Shown here piece after piece: positions 46,101-58,201 of a DNA stretch of 64,000 nucleotides. Every line of letters starts with the position of its first letter. Position 1 is the first letter of the stretch. The translations under genes and the position numbers were made by a program. The notes under the pieces were generated by a model. It made no database searches and was not told the DNA's origin. It was given only the letters and a program-made list of their open reading frames with translations. Source of the DNA: Eucommia ulmoides (Eukaryota; Streptophyta; Magnoliopsida; Garryales; Eucommiaceae); contig CM028336.1 in the NCBI GenBank assembly GCA_016647705.1, positions 8,320,880-8,384,879 on the forward strand, given 5' to 3'.

Positions 46101-46785
46101 AGTCAAAGTAAATAATGGTCTTCTTAAATTTTTTATAAATTACACATTACCCCTATAAATTAAGTAGTTCTCAGTGTGATATTTGAATTATCCTTTCTGT
46201 TAATGTGGAACTATCGTAGTTTTGGGTCCAAATGATCTGATCATTTCTTTACTGGCGATAGTGCAAATCAATCCGCATTTTTTGTTGGGAAACAAACGGA
46301 CCCAATTTGAACAAAATTAATAGGTTATGGAAAAACAATAATCTCAAGCTCAAGAGGTTAAAGTATATTTTTTCCTGTTTAATTATTTACTAGAGCTATT
46401 TCCACGAAAATGTGTAGGTGGTTTCTAGTCCTATTCTTTCTTTTCCGGTTTAGGTTGTTCTTAATTTTTTTATTGAGCAATAGAGAAGTTAAAAAGAGAG
46501 TAATGGGTTTGGTCCAAACAAATCTCCAATAAACCCAGATTTTCTTTGCAAAATGATTAACACATCCTCGGTCAAAGTGTGTATCCAGGCAGCCGGCATA
46601 GGGTTATGAACATATAAACAGAATGCAAACAAAAACAGGGACAAAAATGAAAACAGTACAAAAACAAAACATGAAGAAGAAAAGGACAGAAGCAGAACAA
46701 AAACAGCACAAAAGTGGGAACAGTACAGAAACAAGACAACCAGAAACAAGGGTAGACAAATTTTTGTTCCATTTCCCAATATGTT
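46101..46785. other. Spacer including an acagaaac-rich stretch
   Basis: There is no supported gene. 46610-46745 is rich in acaaaaacag and gaaacag words, read as Phe/Cys-rich frames on the other strand. The same gttcc/ctgtttctg vocabulary occurs near 24.1 and 25.7 kb. Probably the body of a MITE interrupted by the SINE that follows. Confidence 0.4.
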
Positions 46786-46799
46786 AAACAACTAATATG

Positions 46800-46988
46800 A
46801 ACAAACATGAGTTGGTCCAATCGGAAGGGGCTTGGGCTCTTTAAACAATACTTCCTAGGATCGAATCTTGAGGGGTTGTATATAGAAAGTGCTTTGTTGG
46901 GAGAGGTCCCCGCTTCGGGTGCCCGACAGTACTTCGAGGGATTAGTTTTCGCCGACTGTGGTAAAGGGATACCCTAGGGAACCCAAAA
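46800..46988 (+). mobile_element. tRNA-derived SINE 1
   Basis: This is flanked by a perfect 14-bp duplication aaacaactaatatg at 46786-46799 and 46989-47002. Near the start lies a box-A-like TTGGTCCAATCGG (46812-46824). About 35 bp further is a box-B-like GGATCGAATCTTG (46858-46870), the internal RNA polymerase III promoter of tRNA-type SINEs. The unit ends in a short A run. A second copy at 57997-58201 shares the sequence through gggagaggtccc and ggataccctagg. The perfect duplication indicates a fairly young insertion. It is not a tRNA gene because no cloverleaf arms are maintained. Confidence 0.85.
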
Positions 46989-47213
46989 AAACAACTAATA
47001 TGTGTTTCTTTTTTATTTTAGTGCAAAAGTTTGGGAGCATAACAAAATTGTTCACTCAAGGAATCGAAAGAGAAATCTGGGAACAATTCCATTATGTTCC
47101 CCAAAAATATTTATTGAGATTTCAGAACAGTATATAAATAAATACCTTTTGGTGTTGTGAATTAATGGAATTGTTGTATTTCTAGTCTTCCTTTTACTCT
47201 CTACAACTCATTA

Positions 47214-47574
47214 TGAGTAGTAAAAATGCAAACTGGAAGAGGAATGATGGTGAATCAAAGAATCGATTAGTATCGGTTTTTGTAGATTCTAAGAGGATTA
47301 AAATTCAAGTTTCAATGGCAAGGGGTGGTGCATGATGTCTATATTCCGAAGTGGAGAAGAGTTAGAACAAATTCAAAGTATGGATGTGTTCGATTTTCGA
47401 CTTGGGTGGAAGCCCTGAATGCTATTAAAATTCTCAATGGGATTAGGGTGAAAAATAAAGTGATTCAAGTTTGTTTGGTAGCGTGTAGTAAGCAATCCCA
47501 TGTATTTAGTGAGAAAAAAAAAATGACTAAGGAAAGAAGGAAACGATTTAGGGTCTACAATTTGTAAACACAAC
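47214..47574 (+). pseudogene. RRM protein of LINE copy B, N-terminal half
   Basis: The start is MSSKNANWKRNDGESKNRLV at 47214, then VSVFVDS. About 25 bases are missing compared with copy A. After a shift, DVYIPKWRRVRTNSKYGCVR and ALNAIKILNGIRVKNKVIQV complete the RRM. A basic stretch KKKMTKERRKRFR follows. The rest of the protein continues at 50150-50700 beyond copy C. Non-functional. Confidence 0.6.
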
Positions 47575-47658
47575 GTTGTTTCTACCCCCAATTCAAGCCT
47601 TATTTTGCCTTTGTGGGTTGTCCTAGTTCTTTTATTCTTGCATCCTCTAATTGTGTGA

Positions 47659-50079
47659 TTTTTTTTTTTTTTTTAATAAGGAAATATTATATACGAGATA
47701 AGGGGAAGGGTCTCCCTTGCTACACGATAACATGTTGTCATATTGTCAAGTAGCTTGCAAGACCCTAAGCTGACAAAATATCATTTAACAAAATTCAAGA
47801 ACCCGGGGTCAAGTACTCCCCCAACGAGTATACACCAAAACTATACAAAATAGTTATACTCCATAACTACACTACAGTACATCAAAAAAAAAAAAAAAAA
47901 AACTGAACATACTTCCACTAGAGGAGGCGCAACAGATGAAGGACAACACCTAAATCCGAGTAATCAACCATCACATCGACAACACAATCAACTCGGCAAG
48001 ATTTTGGGGAGCAGCAAAATCGCATTTGATCGAATACAAACCAAAAGAAAATAATCCCCAACTACAAAAAAGAACACAGACAAAACCCCCAACACAATGG
48101 TTGCGAGCTTCAGAAAATCTCATGATCCTGCACCCAAAAGACAACAAACTCCAAGGTCTTCTAAGTCGATAAGCCCCTAACCTTTTTACTGAACATGAAA
48201 ATGCCTACTTCTTAAAGCATTGGGATTGTTTCTCAATAACATCCCCATCCCTTAATACACTCAAACTGCCAATAAGTTATTTTTCCTTTTGGATATTGAG
48301 ACTAGTTTCTTTTTAAATCGCAAATAACATTTACTACCGATTTTGGAGAAAATCTCATCAATATCATCCTTGGGTTTTGAGTCACAACTACTATTCGAAT
48401 CACCTGTGAAAGACCATTCTGACCTCAAAAAATCAATGCCCCTTTTAGCATTTGGTTCATGCGAATTGCTTTGACATAAGGCGTCTGTAATAATTTCACC
48501 CTCCTCCAAGCCATCACAAATATCTTCAAGGTTTGAGAGATTGTCTCCTATATCAATATTAGGAGAAGAGTAGCCCCCATCTAATGTGGGATTCATTGCA
48601 CCCACTTAATCCACTCCCTTATTTGAGTCCAAAGGCGATATGCCTTCGATGCAATTTGACCCCATACAGTCCTATTCCCTAAGAATAAGGTTAGCAACCA
48701 AATCTCTAAACTCCAATCCATTCGAAGTTATAGTCAAGCCTAAAACGTTTCCATTTTCTATCACATTTTCTACTCTATGCAATACTAATTTGATTCTATT
48801 TATCATATCCTTATTAGTGGTAGAGATCTCACTATTAACAAGAACACTTGACGAACAAACTCTGGAAAAATTCACAGGATTATTGGAATCAGATATGAAA
48901 GAACTAGAACCTCGTCCCACTATGGCAAGATTAGGGTTGAGTTGAGGCGTAGAAACAACATCTAGTTCATAAATTGCAGATCTGAAACTTTTCCTTTTTT
49001 TCTTACCCATTTTATTTTCACACTAGATTCATGGGATTACTTACTGCACTACTACCAAACAAACTTTAATCACTTTATTTTTCATCCTAATCTCATTGAT
49101 AATTCTAATAGCATCCAAGGCTTCAACCAAAGACGAAAATCGAACAAACCTATACTTTAAGTTTGTTCTAACTCTTCTTCGTTTTGGAATATAGACATCT
49201 TGCTCCATCCTATGCCACTGAAATACGAATTTTAAGCCTCTCTTACCTATCTTCTCCGGAATTGAATCAAGAAATATAGACACTAACTGCTCTTTTGACT
49301 CACCATTATTCCTATTCCAATTAGTATTTTCAATACCCATAATGAGTCGTAGAGAGAGAAATTAAGTCTAGAAAAACAAAAAATCCACCAACTCGCCAGA
49401 ACAATTAAAATGAAGCGCAAAAAACAAAGTATCAACAAACAATTTCACCAATTAGAGAGTTACATAAGCTTACCTAAGAGTGATTAGATATGGAACTTTG
49501 GGGCTTTCACCCCTGATCTGATCTACAACCAGAAGCCACGCAAGGAGATGATGGTCCGACGAAGCCTGGTTCGAGATAGCAAAGAATGGATAAAAACCAA
49601 CCAGGATGGCCGAATCAAACTAACCAGGACACAAACCCTAAACCCAAAAATTCCAAGAAATGGTCGAATCAAACGGAGGACGTGGAGATAAAATGGATCG
49701 AGAATAAGAGCAGCAGGGATGATTTCGAATCGGCTATCCTAATTGATTAAGAAGGCTAGATCACCAATACCTGTCAATAAATCATCGGAATCCTACACCT
49801 AAACGAAAAATTTGAAAGGGATTTTTCCAATTTATTCTCAATATCAACAACTCCTTTGACCATCTCCCTAGATTTGGTTGGTTTCAGATCCAACCCACGC
49901 CTCTAATCTACCTGTTGATTACGCGACGCCAACAGAACCTTAATGCCAACGATAACCTCAAAGAGCTCCCTATGTATGATGTTGAAGACGGCGACTCCAA
50001 CAAGAGTCTCAATAGAGAAGAATATCGCCGATGCCGGATGAAACGATGGCAATTCAAGCCCAAGCACACTTCCCGAGAG
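47659..50079 (-). mobile_element. RRM-type LINE copy C, inverted inside copy B
   Basis: Read leftward, a leader (50079-49341), RRM frame (49340-48261), about 600 bp of 3' sequence and an A tail (T run at 47659-47674 on the + strand). The flanks gcatcctctaat (47640) and agcatctaataat (50080) are diverged versions of the same copy-B sequence, as expected for an old target duplication of about 15-20 bp. It has no endonuclease or reverse transcriptase. It is the most complete copy and gives the family a length near 2.4 kb. Confidence 0.7.
48261..49340 (-). pseudogene. RRM protein of LINE copy C
   Basis: Starts MGIENTNWNRNNGESKEQLV at 49340. RRM: VSIFLDSIPEKIGKRGLKFV, DVYIPKRRRVRTNLKYRFVR, ALDAIRIINEIRMKNKVIKV. 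After a break near 49041 the linker runs through RSAIYELDVVSTPQLNP and IKLVLHRVENVIENGNVLGL to about 48672. A further break is followed by DGLEEGEIITDALCQSNSHE, SEWSFTGDSNSSCDSKPKDD, IDEIFSKIGSKCYLRFKKKL and a basic end at 48261. Two to three breaks in about 355 codons. The domain order is RRM, acidic/Ser-rich linker, basic tail. RNA binding is inferred. Confidence 0.65.
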
Positions 50080-50149
50080 AGCATCTAATAATCCTAGGAG
50101 TTTATCAATAATTCGATAACCAAATGCTCTTGATAATAGTGAGAACTCC

Positions 50150-50703
50150 ACCTCTTATGAGGATTTGATAAATCGAATCAAAATAGTGTTGCATAGAGTA
50201 GAAAAGTCGATGGAATATGGTAAAGTTCTAGGCTTGACTATGATTTTGAATATACTAGAGTTTAGATATTCGATTGTTAATCTTCTCCTGAGGGCATGGG
50301 GCAATGTGTGGTTAAATTGTATTGAATGAGTATTACCTTTGGATTCAGTTAAGGGATTGAAACAGGAGGTTGCATTAATTCCCTAATTAGATTGGGGCGG
50401 ACCTCTAATGTTGATCTAGGAGAGAATCTCTCAAACCATGAGGATGTTGCCGCGTCTTGTCTTGGAAGAGGGCAAGATCATTGTGGAGTCCTTTAGTCAA
50501 TCTAATTCACATAAATCATTTGCTAAAAGTGATTTTAAGTCATCGAGTCAAGAATGGTCATTCACAAGTGATTCAGATGGTAGTTCTGACTCAAAACCCA
50601 ATGATGAAATTGATGAGATTTTCTCCAAAATCAGCAGTAAACGTCGCTTGCGGTATAAAAGGAAATTAGTCTCAATACCAAAAACAATGAGGGAAAAATA
50701 ACT
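50150..50703 (+). pseudogene. RRM protein of LINE copy B, C-terminal half
   Basis: Continuation of the 47214-47574 frame beyond the inserted copy C. LINRIKIVLHRVEKSMEYGK-like sequence near 50165, then SNSHKSFAKSDFKSSSQEWS, FTSDSDGSSDSKPNDEIDEI and FSKISSKRRLRYKRKLVSIP to 50701. It matches copies A and C in order. Several stops lie between 50300 and 50440. Confidence 0.6.
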
Positions 50704-51231
50704 CTTTGGCGGTTTGGGTGTATTAAGAAGGAGGTCTGGAGCTATTCGGTTTGCAAGACCTTGGCGTTTGTTGTCTTTTCTGAATAGGATCAAGGGCCAA
50801 TTTTGTAGCCTACAAATTATTTCTGGTGTTAGCTTTTGTCGGTGTTCTTTTTTTGTAGTTGGGGGTTATTTTTTTTTTTTGGATTGCATTGGGTCAGCTG
50901 CGAATATGTTGCTCCCTGCAATTCTGCAGCGTTGATTGTGTGGTCGTTGTGATGGGTGGTTTCAGATTTAGGTGTTGTCCTTTTCCGGTTGTGCCTTTGG
51001 GAGTATGTTCGTTATTTATTTTGTACTCATGAATTGTAGTGTTAGATATGTTGCGTAACTATTGTGAATAGCCATGGTGTGTACCCGTCGGGGAGTACTT
51101 GTTTTGACCCCGGATCTTTGAATTTTGATAATCAGTGTATTTTTTCGGATTGGGGTCTGCAGGCTACTCGACAACATGTTTTCCTGACAAGGGAGACCCT
51201 TCCATTATCTTATATATAATAGGAAGAATTA
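50704..51231 (+). other. 3' untranslated part of LINE copy B
   Basis: G- and T-rich sequence with words ggattgcattggg, ggtcttt...ggctactcgacaac and caagggagacccttcc. It ends in tatatataata just before element Y. The 73-codon frame 50714-50935 shows no domain. Confidence 0.5.
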
Positions 51232-54200
51232 CCACTAAGTACAATTTTAATTTTCCATGTACCAATAAGTATTAATTAATTAAATTTGAACCAAAAACTC
51301 ACATACTCTTCATTTTTTGAACTAATTAATCCCATTTTTTAAAAATCGTACATGTCAGATTACGATTTTGCCCTTACTCATTTAACCCTAATCTCTCTCT
51401 ACTTTTCGTGCGTCTTTTCAGTTGCGATAGCAATTGCCGTATCGATTCTCCATCGCCATAGTCTTCTCCCCTATCGCTGTCGTATCTGCCCATGATTCAT
51501 CGTCGTTTTTCACCATACTCCGTCACCATTTGAATGTCCCATGATTTCATTGTCGTTTTTCGCCGCCAAACTCATCGACTCTCTTCTCTGCCTCGCGTTC
51601 AATCGTCGCAGTCATTGCTAATCGGTATTTTGTGAGTTCGTTGATATGTGTTTTACATATATATATTCATTGCTTATTATTGTTCCAGATTTCTTTTTTT
51701 CATTGACGTCTTAGTACATGCCCCTCTCAATTTTTTCGATTCTAGATTTGTTGTTTTCAATTTGAGTTCATTTTGCAGAAATCGATTTAGGGTTTTAGGA
51801 GGATGAAATAATGATGATTTCAATTTTGATTTTTATATATATCTCTATGATGATTTCAACTTCCGATTTTTTTCGATTTTTGTTGATTTCGATTTTTGAT
51901 TTCATTTGCAGAAATTGATTTTAAGGTTTAGGGTTGAAATAATTGATGAAATTATTTCAGTTAGATCTTCCCCCCCCCCCTTCAACGACGATTTTTGGTG
52001 TCTTCCATGGACGATTTTTTATTTCAATTGCAGAACTTAATTTTTAGGGTTTAGGGATCTCCCCCCATTCAACGATGTTTTTTTTGGTGTTTTCCATCAA
52101 CGATTTACTGAGGAATTTGTAGTTTTGAAATCATTGCCTTCGTGAATATATGTTTTCACCTTCTATCTTTTCCCCATTTTTGATCTTGAGCGTTAGTTCG
52201 CATGGAATTTGGTTGAGTTTAAACAGTGTTACATTCAACACGATAGATAGTGTTACATTCAACACGAACTTAAATTTTGAATTATTGCAATATTAGGAAG
52301 CATTACATTCATGGGACAATCGACACTTTCATGTTTGTTATTTGGTTTGATTTTTATAAAATTTGAGCATGAATGAGAAGGGGCATGCACCAGGAGATCA
52401 ATACGCATATTGTTTTGATTTGTTGATTTTGATTGTCTCATGAATGTTACATTCAAATTTGAGAATGAATGAGAAGGGGTATGCATGAATGTGACACTCA
52501 AAATAGTAGACAATGTTACATTCAATACACATATTTTATTTTTATTTTTTGGCAAGATTTAGACTGTGTTGCATTCAACACGTATATTGATTGTGAGCAT
52601 CGACACTTCATGTTTGTTATTCAGTTTGATTTATCAATTTTGAGCATGATTAGAAGTTATCCCCTATTTTTGGATTGGGTGTTACATTCAACGCACACAG
52701 TTTATTTAGTTAGACAATGTTTGGATTGATATAAGTTTAATTCTAATCAATTCGAGTTTATGATATTTGGATTTATTAGACAATTTGGATGAGTTAGTTC
52801 GATTAAAGTTTTTGAATTGGCGAGAAGGTAATTTTTTAGAGTATTAAACAGTGCTACATTCAACACACTAGACAATGCTACATTCAACACACACCTTGAA
52901 TTTTGAATTTTGACATTTTAGGAAGTGTTACATTTAACGCACATTGAAAACAATTTTGGGGGTCAATTGTTGAATTCTAAAAATTGATCTTTTGAGAATA
53001 ACAAACATGAAAGTGTCGATTGTCCCATGAATGAAAAAGTACTGTTTGGTTGAGTGTAAACAATATTAATTCACATGGAATTTGGTTGAGTTTAAACAGT
53101 GTTACATTCAACACCAACTTAAATTTTGAATTTTTGCAATATTAGGAAGCGTTACATTCATGGGACAAACGACACTTTCATGTTTGTTATTCAGGTTGAT
53201 TTTTATAAAATTTGAGTATGAATGAGAAAGGGTATGCACCAGGAGGTCAATACGCATATTGTTTTGATCTGTTGATTTCGTTTTGTTGATTTCGATTGTC
53301 TCATGAACCCTACATTCAAATTTGAGCATGAATGAGAAGGGGCATGCATGAATGTAACACTAAAAATAGTAGATAGTGTTACATTCAACATACTTATTTT
53401 TTAAATTCTTTAGCAAGATTTAGACAGTGTTATGTTGAACATATATATTGATTGTGAGCATCGACACTTCCTTTTTGTTATTCGGTTTGATTCATCAATT
53501 TTGAGCATGATGAGAAGTTATCCTCTATATTTGGATTGGGTGTTAGATTTAACATGCACAGTTTGTTTAGTTAGACAATGTTTGGATTGATAGAAGTTTA
53601 GTTCTAATTAATTCAAGTTTATGATGTTTGGATTTATCAGACAATTTGGATGAGTTAGTTCGATTAAAGTTTTCGAATTGATAAGAAGGTAATTTTTGAG
53701 AATATTAAACAGTGTTACATTCAATACATTAGACAGTGTTATATTTAACACGCACCTTGAATTTTGAATTTTGGCATTTTAGGAAGTGTTACATTCAACA
53801 CACACTGAAAACAATTTTTTGGGGTTAATTGTTGAATTCTAACAATTGATCTTTTTGAGAATGAAAGTGTAAAAAAAAAAATTAATTAACACTATTTTAA
53901 TTGGAATTTCATTAACGAATGAAGTTTAGGGATGAAAGTGTAAAATAAAAAAATAAAAAAAATTAAAACTAGATTTAAACATGGGGCGAAAGTGTAATTA
54001 TTACTTTAATCAAAACCCTAGATGATGCTTCAACGGATTGTGAATTTTGCAGGCTTGTGGCTGTGGAACGGCAGAGACAAACGGCAAACACTGGAGGCAA
54101 ATGGCGAATGAAGAACGGCAACAACAAATGGCGAATGGTGGACGTGAACAACAACATTGAAGGCGAAGACGATGGAGAAGGCAAACCAGTGATGGGGAAC

Positions 54201-54494
54201 GGCGATAGCGATGGTGAAGACGAACAGAGAAGAGGACGATGACATCGACGGTGACGGCGAAGTCGACCGGTGGCGGTGACGGCGAACAGCGAGTTGATCG
54301 GCGACGACAAATAGGTCGGCGGAGAAGGGGTGAACAGGACGTGAATTATGAATGAGGATATTTTAGAGTAAATTATAAATGAGGGTATTTTGATCAGGAA
54401 AATCCAAAAATGAGTTATTGGTGCAACAAAAAAAAAAATTTTGGATTTCATTGGTTCCTAAAAACCTAAAAATGAATCTCCTGGTACGTGGCCC
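51232..54494 (-). mobile_element. MULE-like non-autonomous element Y
   Basis: A 9-bp duplication tatataata lies at 51223-51231 and 54495-54503. Its terminal sequences are alignable inverted repeats: left taccactaagtaca-attttaatttt..gtaccaat; right reversed taccaggag-attcatttttaggttttt..aaccaat. The orientation is given relative to copy X, whose left end corresponds to the right end here. GC-rich segments lie at 51410-51620 and 54050-54340. The interior carries two long direct copies (about 52205-52860 and 53070-53720) full of gtgttacattcaacac words. No transposase. The duplication splits the tail of LINE copy B, which independently fixes both ends. Confidence 0.75.
52205..53870. repeat. Long direct duplication with gttacattcaaca words
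   Basis: Two copies about 860 bp apart share tggaatttggttgagtttaa, acagtgttacattcaacac, ggaagcRttacattcatggg, caatacgcatattgttttga and tttggattgatagaagttta. Each unit contains many copies of the motif GTGTTACATTCAACAC, whose arms GTGTT and AACAC are inverted around a 6-base centre. Confidence 0.8.
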
Positions 54495-54740
54495 TATATA
54501 ATATTTGCTTTAAAAAATATATATATACCTCGAATTTTTTTTCCAAAATAATAGAGAATTGACCGGGAATGAACAAAATGAAATTCAATATAAATGACAA
54601 ATATTCTTATTCAGCCCATTTATTTCTCTAACACGCATTTGACTACCATTTGGTCGTGAATAAAAGTAACAAGAAGAGAGATATTTTGAAAATTTAACGC
54701 AATTCTAGCAACATCGTAAGAGATATATAAAGAGGTTGAC

Positions 54741-54750
54741 TATATAAATA
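54741..54750 (+). promoter_or_regulatory. Candidate TATA box of CHX pseudogene 2
   Basis: tatataaata in the sequence gactatataaatataaa, about 250 bp before the proposed start codon. The position is plausible for a plant promoter with a leader of about 220 bases. Supported by motif only. Confidence 0.3.
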
Positions 54751-55289
54751 TAAAAATAGTCTTGTGGTTATATACACTTGCGTACTTAAGTCCATTCATT
54801 CCAGTGTTTCTTCCCTAATGATTCGCATCATTACTGTAAAACTTTCTCTTTCTCTCTCTCTCATTTGGCAGGTGAAGAAAATAGAAGTATTCAATAGCGG
54901 CTGCATCTTTTTGAATGCCATAAATTGAAATCATAAATTTTCATTTGTTTATTTTATGGCCATTGGGTTCTTAGAAACTTGACAAAATCAACAATGGAGG
55001 TGGGACCGTCGTTCTCAATGGCGGACGACCCTGCAGGCCAAGCGGATGAGTCTTGTGGGATTGATGTATTTAAAAAAAGGGATTGATGTATTGCTTCACT
55101 CATCGGGAATATGGTCTCTTTCTGATGCCAAAGCCTTTTTAACCTACACTTTGCCAAGGCTTCAGCTGCAGTTATGTCTGATATTCACTCTAGCCCAATA
55201 TTTGCCTCCATGCATTCTTGAAACTCCTATATTTGCCTCGCCTTGTCTCCAAAGTCTTGGTTGTTATTAATTTTCTCCTCATTACCAAT

Positions 55290-55291
55290 TG

Positions 55292-55358
<67 letters not shown>
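55290..55358. repeat. Compound (TA)n(TG)n microsatellite
   Basis: About 14 TA units followed by about 20 TG units in intron 1 of CHX pseudogene 2. Likely polymorphic. Confidence 0.9.
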
Positions 55359-55360
<2 letters not shown>

Positions 55361-57996
55361 CACGCGCACACCTAAAGAACCATGTCTAATGATTTTTGTT
55401 TGAACCAGGCTGGTGTAATTCTGGGGCCAACCATTCTAGGACGGGTGAGCCCTACTGAGCTGAACATGTTGTTCCCAAAAGAAGGAGAAGTCTTCATCTT
55501 GGGGCTATCAGCCATTGGATTCATGTTCCTGGCCGGAGTCAAGATGGACCCGAGTAAGGTATTCAAGGCTGGAATAAGGGCTTGGATCATCGGGGTCTTG
55601 GTGGTGGTGATCATCAACATTGTTTTTCGGGGAGGGGTGCCAATGGACTATCTGCCGAGTTACCGGCGGCCAACCATGAGATCTATGGTGAGTATACAGT
55701 CGTTGATCCCTTTTCCGGTGGTGGAGTCGCTACTGATGGACCTGAAGATAATGAATTCAGAGTTAGGACGGTTGGCATTGGCAGCGATTCTGATCAGTGA
55801 TATATTGAGCAACCTTATAGGAATTTCTATATTGAATGTGAGAAAGGCGTTAGCCGGGTGGGCGACTACCCTGGCGATAAAGCCTTATGCTCTGAGCATC
55901 TCTGTCGTCACTTTTACCTTGTCCTTGCGCCCCATGCTACATTGGATTGTCCAACAAACTCCAGAATGTACGTAGTTTCTTCCAAATTTATTATTACTTT
56001 TTTTTTTTTGGATGGAATTACATTCAAATTTTGAATTCAAAAATAAGAGAATATTGATTTTTTTTTTAAATAATAATATCTGTTGAGTTCAACAATAATT
56101 GTATGTTCAATATGTTTTTTAAATTTTATTTTTTTGAATTTATATAATAATATTAGAATTGGCTTCTTTAAAATCTAATTTGTTACATTTAACAAACAAT
56201 AGGATTTAACAACAAGACCAATATTGAACTTGTTAAAATTTATTTTTGTTGAGTTTAACCCGCGCTAGGTGTTGTAAGAAAAAAATTCAATTACAATTGT
56301 AATTATTAAGGGGTACAAATTGTAATTTGTAAACAGGAAAACCAGTTAAGAGACATTATATCAGTTTACTGGCGATCCTGGTGATTCTTGCGGCCTGCAC
56401 CAGCAAAACTGTGGGTCTTGGCTACCATATCTGCCCTTTTTTCTTCCGTCTCTGCGTGCCAGAAGGCCCTCCGTTGGGCTCTTCTCTGGTGGAAAAGCTT
56501 GAGACCATGGTTTCTGGCATCTTCATGCCGCTGCTTTTGGCCTACTGCGGCATGAAAATCGATCTGTTCATCTACGACATGAGCTTCACAGTAATACTGT
56601 GGTCCTTCATCACCCAAGCCGTCGTGATTAAGTTCTTTTCGGTTCTGTGTTCGGCGAAGTTGTGCAAGATTCCGACGAGGGACGCCATCTCCCTGTCTCT
56701 CATCATGATTGCGCAGGGCAACATCCATATTGCCATGTATTTCGGCATCCACACAAACCAGGTACGGTTGTTGTCGCGATTATTTCCTTTAATGACAATT
56801 ATCACCCTTTAACTCTTTATAACCTTCATTTTGGTCCTTAAACTTTCACATTTCATTGTTAGCTTTAGGCCCAATGGGTGTTTTCTACTTTTGTAATTTT
56901 CTAAAAACGTTATTAATAACAAAAACGTAATTAATTATCGTATTTAAATTTGTAACTATTCTTTTGTATCAACTTTATTTTAATGTAATTCAAAAAAAAA
57001 ATTACGTATCGGTAACTTTTATTATCTCGGTCTCATCCTTGTTTCAATTTTGAATCATTATTTAGCTATTAAATCTATTGATTAATTGCATAGAATCTCA
57101 TTTCTATTTTTATTTTATTTTTTCCATAAATTTGTCACATTTTACAAATAAAAAATTGAGTTCTTGGTGAACATTCTACCAACTTTAATTTTTTGTCAAT
57201 GTCATCCACACATTATAATATTTTTTTTTCAAAAATAAAAACTTACTACTATATATGAAAGTTACTGCAATTTTTTCATGTAAAAAATTACAGTAACTTT
57301 TATGTTTTACAGTGACTTTAAAATTTTTACAGAATTATTGAACTTGTTAAAAAAATTTGTACCAAGTAAATTGGGTGAATAGCCAAAAAATTGGATTAAG
57401 TGAATAATGAGTTGCTATTACACCGATTATTTGAGAGTTTTCAAACTATTTTATATAAGTCAAAGGAGTTACTCTATATGTTATCAAGAGATTTAGGGCA
57501 TTTTTTTTTTTTGTTAAACATTTAACTTTAAGTGTTGAAAATTTTAATTGTTGAATTTTAAATGCTGAAATTATAAGTACAGAATTTATTAATTGCTGAA
57601 TATGAGTATTCAAACTTTTAAAACTTTTAACTTAAAAATATTATATTTATTCAAATTTTTGTTCCTAAAATAATTTTTACAACTTTATTTTTATAAAATA
57701 TTCTCTTGATTTTTTCTCAATTTAATATTTTCTTATCTATAATTTTTTGTATATACCTTTTTTGGTGAGATTTTACAGTACTGGTGTAAAATAATGATTT
57801 TGATAATTAAATATTCTACGATATTAAGTGATAAATACTAAACAAATTAACAGAATCACATATCACTTAAAATTTTGAACCAGATACTTATTTTTTTAAG
57901 TGATTACTTAATTTTGCTATCAAAGGAATTTAATTTAATAATTATTTAATATATTCAGTTTTAAGTGTTTAATTACGTTTCAAATAGCGTTTTAGT

Positions 57997-58201
57997 ACCA
58001 ACATGAGTTGGTACAAGCGGAAGGGACTTGGGTCCCTTAAGCAACACCTCTTGGGATCGAATCTTAGGGGATTATGTATGGAAAGTGTTCTATTGGGAGA
58101 GGTCCCTGCTTATGACGTCTGATAGTACCTCGAGAGATGTCTCCGCCAACCGTGGTGTGGGGATACCCTAGGAAACTAAAAAAAAATATAAATAAATAAA
58201 T
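57997..58201 (+). mobile_element. tRNA-derived SINE 2
   Basis: The same family as SINE 1. Box-A-like TTGGTACAAGCGG and box-B-like GGATCGAATCTTAGG are followed by gggagaggtccc, cctcgagagat and ggataccctagg, then an A-rich tail ending in (ATAA)n. Imperfect flanks aaatagcgttttagt (57982-57996) and aaatagggccttagt (58202-58216) match at 12 of 15. The worn duplication suggests it is older than SINE 1. It lies in intron 3 of CHX pseudogene 2. Confidence 0.8.

Larger units (their letters stand above)
47151..54516 (+). mobile_element. RRM-type LINE copy B, split by two later insertions
   Basis: The element starts about 47151, probably 5'-truncated relative to copy A. It runs to 47658 and is then interrupted by inverted copy C (to about 50079). 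It resumes with sequence homologous to 5150-5760 of copy A and reaches its 3' end at 51231. There the MULE-like element Y has inserted, and the LINE tail tttgctttaaaaaa resumes at 54504. The rejoined tail (gggagacccttcc, tatataatattt, A-run) matches the tail of copy C read on its strand. That confirms the nesting. No reverse transcriptase is present. Confidence 0.7.

Noticed and set aside
46501-46820. Cys/Phe-rich minus-strand frames (82-100 codons)
   Set aside because: They arise from acaaaaacag/gaaacag repeats read backwards and are cut by the SINE.
46812-46870. Possible tRNA gene
   Set aside because: Only the two internal promoter boxes are kept; the arms do not pair as a cloverleaf, and the 14-bp duplication marks a SINE.
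56366-56805. Minus-strand frames of 77-128 codons
   Set aside because: Antisense to CHX exon 3, which is clearly the coding strand.
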